A stretch of 64,000 nt of DNA from the NCBI RefSeq assembly GCF_051106095.1, contig NC_135793.1, positions 5,561,501 through 5,625,500 on the forward strand, written 5' to 3'. The number at the start of each line of letters is the position of its first letter. The first letter of the stretch is position 1. The notes beneath the pieces were generated by a model, which was not told where the DNA came from, ran no database searches, and was given only the letters and a program-made list of their open reading frames with translations. The position numbers were made by a program, and so were the translations under genes. Of the stretch, positions 57,729-64,000 are shown in pieces. The stretch comes from Pogona vitticeps. Taxonomy: Eukaryota; Chordata; Lepidosauria; Squamata; Agamidae.

Positions 57729-57887
57729 TGAAAATTTGAACAAAATTAAACTTTCTCAATCCATACGTTCCTATTATTGGTGCACAGAAATATAAAAATT
57801 CCACTCAGTGTTTCATTTGCTGGTTTCTGCAATAAACAGATGAATTATAACTTGAAATCCTAGGCAATCATGAGATTTTTGCCACCA

Positions 57888-57984
57888 GACTTCCTTCCTT
57901 CCTTCCTTCCTTCCTTCCTTCCTTCCTTCCTTCCTTCCTTCCTTCCTTCCTTCCTTCCTTCCTTCCTTCCTTCCTTCCTTCCAT

Positions 57985-58051
<67 letters not shown>
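57888..58051. repeat. compound microsatellite (CTTC)n-(ATTT)n
   Basis: About 23 CTTC units then about 17 ATTT units, ending at the L2-group tip TATACCCTGCCTATCTGGTC. Confidence 0.98.
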
Positions 58052-58470
58052 TACCCTGCCTATCTGGTCATTGCGACCACTCTAGGCGGCTTCCAGACAA
58101 TATAAAAGAAAAGATATACAAATACCAAAACAAGAAAAGTAAATCAATATAAGACAATACACAATAAACAATAAATGGTAGACAAATTCTTCAAGATGGA
58201 AAGTAACAGAGATAAAGTAAAGAAGAAAGAAATTAAGTATTGACTGAAGGGAAGGCCTGCTTAAACATTCAGGTTTTTAGTTGGGTCTTAAAAATGCCCA
58301 GCGACGGGGCCGCACGAATCTCTGGAAGGAGGTTGTTCCAGAGGCGAAGGGCCACCACCGAGAAGGCCCGATTTCTTGTTTTTTCCTTTCGGGCCTCCCT
58401 CGGCATCAGGCCCCTCAGCCTCACCACCTGACTCGATCGAGTGATACGGGTAGATCTTGGTTGGAGAAGG
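58052..58470 (-). mobile_element. L2-group LINE 3' region
   Basis: The tip ATACCCTGCCTATCTGGTCA and CCACTCTAGGCGGCTTCCAG is followed by GAAGGCCTGCTTAAACATTC, GGAGGTTGTTCCAGAGGCGA and GCCACCACCGAGAAGGCCCG. This is the reverse of the 'leftover ORF plus 3' UTR' of this LINE group. The phrases parallel 55826-56200 at the level of motif order. Confidence 0.65.
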
Positions 58471-58505
58471 CGCTCCTTCCTTCCTTCAATCTATCCAACA
58501 TCAGC

Positions 58506-58740
58506 TCCTTCCTTCCTTCCTTCCTTCCTTCCTTCCTTCCTTCCTTCCTTCCTTCCTTCCTTCCTTCCTTCCTTCCTTCCTTCCTTCCTTCCTTCCTTCC
58601 TTCCTTCCTTCCTTCCTTCCTTCCTTCCTTCCATCCATCCATCCATCCATCCATCCATCCATCCATCCATCCATCCATCCATCCATCCATCCATCCATCC
58701 ATCCATCCATCCATCCATCCATCCATCCATCCATCCATCC
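58506..58740. repeat. compound microsatellite (CTTC)n-(CATC)n
   Basis: About 32 CTTC units then about 27 CATC units, 235 bp in all and uninterrupted. It is the second CTTC array within 1 kb. Confidence 0.98.
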
Positions 58741-58744
58741 GGCT

Positions 58745-60469
58745 ACTAATTCCACTCTCGGTGGTTCACAACAAAATAAACCACAGTAACAAAATAAATA
58801 ATAGCCACAAAACATAGCCATAATATAAAAATCAAATAACCATATCAGTGAATTAACTAAAAAAGCTACATAAAAACAACTAATTAATTAATTTTTTTTA
58901 AAACCGAACAATTAAACGTTAACACAGCAAGATGGCGGAGTTGGTAGCTTAAGGGCCGAGAGAACCTCCGCGCTCTGTTGGTGCAATATCTGGACAGACC
59001 CATCTGAATCACTTATGTTTTAAGCAGCCTCTTAAAACGTTCTCCCTTCCCTTTTGTTTCTGGAGGAAGGATCATTCTCAAAAGAATAAAGTTCGAAGGA
59101 CCACAGAGTGGGCTTTCTCCACTTCCAACCTCCTTGGTTGGAGAGTTGTACCATTTGTTATTAATTCTATCATCTATGACCGAGAGGGAGGGAGAGGGAG
59201 TAGGAAAGATGGAAGAAATGAATCTCATTTCATGCATCCAATTGTTTGGGCATTGTGTGCCACAGAGCATATGGGTCTTGTTTGAAAGTCCTCCAAACCA
59301 TAGACGTCCATGTGTGATTGATAAAGCCCAATTTAGCTGGAAAGGTAAAGAGGAGGAGGGAAGGGGAGAGAGGGAGAGGGAGAGAGGAGAGGACAAGTCC
59401 TCAAATCAAATTCGAGAAGGACGCTCTCTCTCTCTCTCTCTCTGCATCCTAAGTGCTAAACCCAAGGGAAATTACTTCATCAAAACCTGATCCAGACCAC
59501 AATAATGAAGACTGTGATGTAGCTAGTGTTCAGCCATGTTGACTTTGCAGTACTGGAATTAATCCATCGGCATAGCAGTCCAATGAAATCATTTCCAGGT
59601 TGCGGAATCCCAAGGGGAAACCATTTTTCTTTTAACCTCCCCCTCTTCCACCTCTGGTCTGTGTGTCCCAGCGCAGATGCTTAACGTTTCTCCTTTGGAT
59701 AATGAAAAGGATCGATGACCTAGGCTGAAGGACTTCTCTTTCCAATAAAGGAAAGGCAGAAATGGGACGGTAAAGACAGCTGTCAGTTTGGATAGCTTCT
59801 CATCAACCTCTCGTGACAAGGATGATCGTGTTGAGCTTTCTCTACTCTCCACGGCAATTTGTTGCCGAGCTGTCAGCCTGTTTGACTCTTCAGCTGTACG
59901 TCAGCCACCGCTGGGGGCCATTCAGCTGTTCCAAAGTTCAACTGGAGAAAAGAGCTTAGACCGTCCTGTTTCTCTCCCTGGGAATTATTTTAAAGTTTGC
60001 ACTTCTTTAAGGAAAGAAAGAAAGAAAGGGCCATGCTAATCCATAGCCATTCCATATTTCTTAGTTACTCTTATAAGTGTGTATGCGCTGTTTGGTTCTC
60101 ATTAGTATCTGTTTATGTGCATGTCACAGGAAACAAATGGGGATATTTATATATCCCCATTTTGTCAATTTTTGCTTCTACTGCTTAATTGTTTTAGCGA
60201 ATATTGTTAAACTATATACATTATTCACTGAAACAATTAAGCTGTAGAAGCAAAAAACGGACAACTTTTAAATCTTAATCTGATCAAAATATAGGCTGAA
60301 ATCCAGGAGTAAATCACAACTGGAGTGGGCCTATTGAATGAATGGAACATACACAGCAATTGACTCACCAAATCCCCACTGATTCAATGGGACTACTCTA
60401 GTTGCACCCTCCTCCTGATTTAAGCTACTACATATTGCAGATCTTTCTCTTCTGGCAAGCTTTCCTTTA
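58745..60469. other. no gene seen; purine-rich tract and a fold-back
   Basis: 58928 has CAAGATGGCGGAG (YY1-type). 59345-59395 is almost pure purine with GGGAGA repeats, followed by a (CT)n at 59421-59443. 60164-60262 holds an inverted repeat (separate entry). No exon supported. Confidence 0.4.
60164..60262. repeat. imperfect inverted repeat, ~33-bp arms
   Basis: GTCAATTTTTGCTTCTACTG... (60164-60196) pairs with ...CTGTAGAAGCAAAAAACGGA (60230-60262) across a 33-bp loop. A separate 19-bp palindrome GGGGATATTTATATATCCCC lies just upstream at 60139-60157. Confidence 0.75.
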
Positions 60470-60705
60470 GTGACTGGCTGCCTGAACAAGGTTTTAAAAT
60501 GGACTGTTGCACCTTACTGCTTTGAATGTGTTTAGCTGTTGCTTATGTTTTTTAGCATGGTATTCGTTTGATCCGTTTTAGTATTTGTATACTCACTGTT
60601 GTTAGTTTTCAATGCAACTTTTTAATGACGTAAGCCTCTTTGGGTCCTTTTTGAGGAGAAAGGCAGGGTAAAAGTATTTTAAATAAGTGAAATAAATAAT
60701 TAACT
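60470..60705 (+). mobile_element. L2/CR1-group LINE 3' UTR and tip
   Basis: AGCCTCTTTGGGTCC, GAGGAGAAAGGCAGGGTAAA and an AAATAAGTGAAATAAATAA tail, the plus-strand version of the tip seen elsewhere in reverse. Confidence 0.6.
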
Positions 60706-60809
60706 GTCTTGGCCTCGTAAAACTGACCACAGGGTACCTGCCATTGTTAAAACGAGTCTTGTGTCTACAGTGTCTTAAACCAACACTTCCAGTTGACCTA
60801 GTGTTCTCT

Positions 60810-61160
60810 GCTGACCGACGAAGAATTGATGCTTTTGGATTGTGGTACTGGAAGAGACTCTTGAGAGTCCCCTGGACTGCAAGGAGAACAAACCTATCCA
60901 TCTTAAAAGAAATCAACCCTGAGTGCTCACTGGAAGGACAGATGCTGAAGATGAGGCTCCAGTACTTTGGCCATCTCATGAGAAGAGAAGACTCTTTGGA
61001 AAAGACCTTGATGTTAGGAAAGTGTGAGGACAAGAGGAGAAGGGGACAACAGAGGACAAGATGGTTGGACAGTGTCACCGAAGCGACCAACATGAATTTG
61101 ACCCAACTCTGGGAGGCCGTGGAAGACAGGAGGGCCTGGCGTGCTCTGGTCCATGGGGTC
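60810..61160 (+). mobile_element. BovB LINE fragment, plus strand
   Basis: It encodes ADRRRIDAFGLWYWKRLLRV, then NLSILKEINPECSLEGQMLK, QYFGHLMRREDSLEKTLM and VEDRRAWRALVHGV, and is cut off just before the usual 3' terminus. Confidence 0.9.
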
Positions 61161-61712
61161 TCCAGGGAATCTTCTCTTCTTATGAGATGACCAAAGTACT
61201 GGAGCCTTCTTTATGGTCCAGCTCTCACTTCCATACATCGCTGCTGGAAAAACCATAGCTTTGACTATGTTGACTTTTGTTGGCAAGGTGTTGTCTCTGC
61301 TTTTTAAGATGCTGTTGAGGTTTGTCATCGCTTTCCTCCCAAGAAGCAGCCATCTTTTAATTTCGTGGCTGCTGTCACCATCTGCAGTGATCATGGAGCC
61401 CAAGAAAGTTAAATCTGTCACTGCCTCCATATCTTCCCCTTCTATTTGCCAGGAGGTGATCTTAGTTTCTTTTGATTTTGAGCTTGAGACCATTTTTGGC
61501 ATTCTCCTCTTTCACCCTCATTACGAGGTTCTTTAATTCCTCCTCACTTTCTGCCATCAGAGTGGTATCATCTGCATATCGGAGGTTGTTGATATTTCTT
61601 CCAGCAATCTTAATTCCGGTTTGGGATTCCTCCAGTCCGGCCTTCCGCATGATGTATTCTGCCTATAAGTTAAATAAACAGGGGGACAATATACAACCTT
61701 GTCGTACTCTTT
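61161..61712 (-). mobile_element. BovB LINE fragment, minus strand, abutting the previous one
   Basis: The minus strand reads MRYFRSVFSSG..., RYADDTTLMAESEEELKNLV, GEDMEAVTDLTFLGSMITAD, GRKAMTNLNSILKSRDNTLP and MVFPAAMYGSESWTIKK. It then skips to the FGHLMRREDSLE region, where it meets the plus-strand piece. YADD is the catalytic motif of the reverse transcriptase. Confidence 0.88.
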
Positions 61713-64000
61713 TCCCAATTTTAAACCACTGGAAAAAACACTCCTAAAATACCTCACTTACCTTGAAAACCCTATCAGGGTCACCGTAAGTTGGATGCTA
61801 TGTGATGGCACATAACATAACTCATACAGTATTGACACCCAAGGTTTATGCTCCCAGAAGTTTTTACCATTGCCTTAACTATTGCCTCTATTGACTATAA
61901 CTTCAGAGAGTAATAGTCTTAAAACATTGGACATCTGAGAATGATTACTTGGCAACTAGTTTGTTATTGGAAGTATGTGGTTGTTTCCTTTTTATATAAA
62001 CACGCATGCCCTCTCTAGAGAGCTCAGCGACAAATCATGTTTAGGGTTTAATGTCTAAAATTATCATTAGTGTTATTTTTAAAACTTTGTTTTCAAGACA
62101 TTACCTTTGTTGATGACATTTCAGATCAGTTGGTTCAAAAAGGAATGAATTTAACATTAGTACATTAAACCAGTATATGATTTCAAATTCTGGTATCCTT
62201 TACATGGAAGAACTTGGGAGGATTTATTTAATTATCTAAAAGTCTGGTCCCTTGTCCGAATGTCTATTTTTTTCTAATGTCTTCTCAGAATTGCAATAAT
62301 AAAATATCATTGATACTATTGCTAATTTTATAAAGTTTAAAAAGGTATATTTTGGGCGGGGGGGGGGGAAGTAGCTAGAAATGGTTGCAAGAAAATACAT
62401 TTAAGACGTGTGATTTGAAAGCAGACTTCCACGCAGAGTGATTTACAAACAGATCTCTATTAATGTTGTAAATAATTTTAAAAATGATAAAGTTTTTAGG
62501 ATAAATCAAAGGACAAAGAGAGAAAAATAAGCTAGGATTTATTTGTGTTGTGTAGGATTGAGGAGTCCTTTCTAAACGAGAGACGTCTCCAGAATTTGCC
62601 CAGAGATCTCGAAATAGCCAGTTGAGGTTGCTCAAAGGCTTCTCTCCCCCCCCCCCCAGGACTCATGTTTTTTTAAAGTAGGGGAATGTACTAAACAGCC
62701 CTGTTTTCAAACATAACAAAGGATGGCAAACCAAATTGTCCTGGGGTTTTCTCCTTTGCCCTGTTATTGGGTCCTGTGCTGGTTTCTCTCCCACTACTCC
62801 TGGTCGTCCACCTGTTTTGAGGGTCTACAGAGTCTTCCACTGTGTCTGAATCTGTACATGTTTTGCTGGTCAAAGTAAGGAGATCAAGGGCACAATCAGA
62901 AGCAGAAATAGCCCACATGTCGGATTGCATACATTCTGCGTTCATTCAGTACATGCTATTTTCCATTCATCTCATGACATGGAGGAGATTGTGAAACAGC
63001 CTGACCCTGATCTGTGTCTTGCCTGGACCTCTTTTTGGTCCAGTGGAAGGACTGGGCCACAGCGATTCCTGTACGAGATGGAAATGTCGCTTTAATGGAG
63101 ATCGCTTCCCAAAGAAGCAACCCTTCCCTGTGCATCAGACAATGGCCTTTCCATGTCACCCGATTGCACCCTAAGTCTTTGTGAAACAACATGTCGTTTT
63201 TGGGAGAAAGAGACTCATAACACATGCAGAAGTGGCATGTCCATCCCTGAATGAATTACAATCATCCGATGACAAGCGGTCTGGGGTTATCATCAGAGAC
63301 ACAAGAGGAATTGCTTTATGCTAAACCAAACTAGGTGTCCACCTATCCCAGTGAATCAATGGAACATATAAAGCAGTGCCTGTTTTAACCGGTTCTCTCT
63401 TTCAGAGCCCCCAGTTCATGGCCCACCTTATCTTTATAGCAATCTGCAGAAGGTGTGGTAAGAGATGCAACCGCAGATTCTACATCCCAGCTCTCTGGTC
63501 TTCCCCTTGCTTTCCCTCCCCACTCCGGAGTTTCTTGAGAGCTTCAGAAAAGACGACGAGTGAGTAGACTGGTGGAGGAGCAAGACAGGAGAAAAACAGT
63601 GTTGCATCACCATTTGGAATGGTCTTATGAAACAAGAGGAAAAGCTATTTCTTTAGAGGGCGATGGGAGTGGCTCTGTCATTAGAATGAGGGCAGCTGCC
63701 TCTGGTAGCAGAACCCGGGGGAAACATTCATTATGTTATCATCATATTTTTAACGGGCAAGACTGATGGCATGGTTTTCGGTTCCAAACAGCTTACCCAC
63801 CTTCAGATACTATGCACTTTTGAATTTGATGGGAGAGGATGTGATGTTGGTTGCTTTGCTATTGAAAAAAATCAAGGATGCAGCTACACAGTGGGGTAAA
63901 TACACTTGATCTGCTCTGATTTGCAGTTTTCCTTGCTCGTGTTTGCGGGTGAAATCACTGTAGCTGTCCAGATGACAGGAGTCAGCAGGGGCAGAGAAAG
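61713..64000. other. no gene seen to the right edge
   Basis: About 2.3 kb with homopolymer runs (poly-G 62359, poly-C 62647) but no repeat, exon chain or known domain I can support. Small open frames (62691-62945, 62956-63225 minus; 63376-63567 plus) have no recognisable content. Confidence 0.4.

Noticed and set aside
57870-58821. Open frames with SFLP, HPSI, KEGR or MDGW repeats
   Set aside because: Translations of CTTC and CATC arrays on both strands; not proteins.

Overview
The window reads as nuclear DNA of a squamate reptile (lizard or snake). It has intron-split genes with GT-AG junctions, one CpG-island promoter, and many interspersed repeats. The repeat mix is squamate-like: BovB/RTE LINE fragments, a Sauria-type SINE sharing BovB's 3' end, L2/CR1 LINE tails, many tRNA-headed SINEs, Penelope-like elements, mariner, hAT and pogo-like DNA transposons, and long tri- and tetranucleotide arrays. 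The species cannot be fixed from sequence alone.

Layout. Positions 1-3696 (+) hold the last nine coding exons of a gene I do not recognise. It encodes a disordered, Glu/Ser/Pro-rich protein built from a repeated two-exon cassette. Positions 3901-6948 are a fold-back mariner element with a Penelope-like element inserted in one arm. Positions 7605-13165 hold LINE and SINE fragments and otherwise featureless sequence. Positions 13187-27318 (-) are ITM2A: all six coding exons can be read, giving 251 residues with a membrane anchor, a BRICHOS domain and a convertase-released C-terminal peptide. Its CpG-island promoter runs to about 28000 and carries three tandem CCAAT-box units. The two genes are convergent.

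From 28000 to 64000 I find no convincing gene. This stretch is intergenic, with nested transposons, three copies of one 427-bp TA-flanked MITE within 6 kb, hAT-type MITEs with 8-bp target duplications, five BovB fragments and several compound microsatellites. One pair of exon-like segments (33506-34072, -) is kept as a weak candidate. A few unique AT-rich stretches (notably 47950-48600) could be regulatory.

No rRNA or tRNA gene, CRISPR array, operon or bacterial signal is present. The most interesting signals are the cassette-duplicated gene at the left edge, the fold-back mariner with its nested insert, the tandem CCAAT promoter of ITM2A, and several hairpin-forming inverted repeats.
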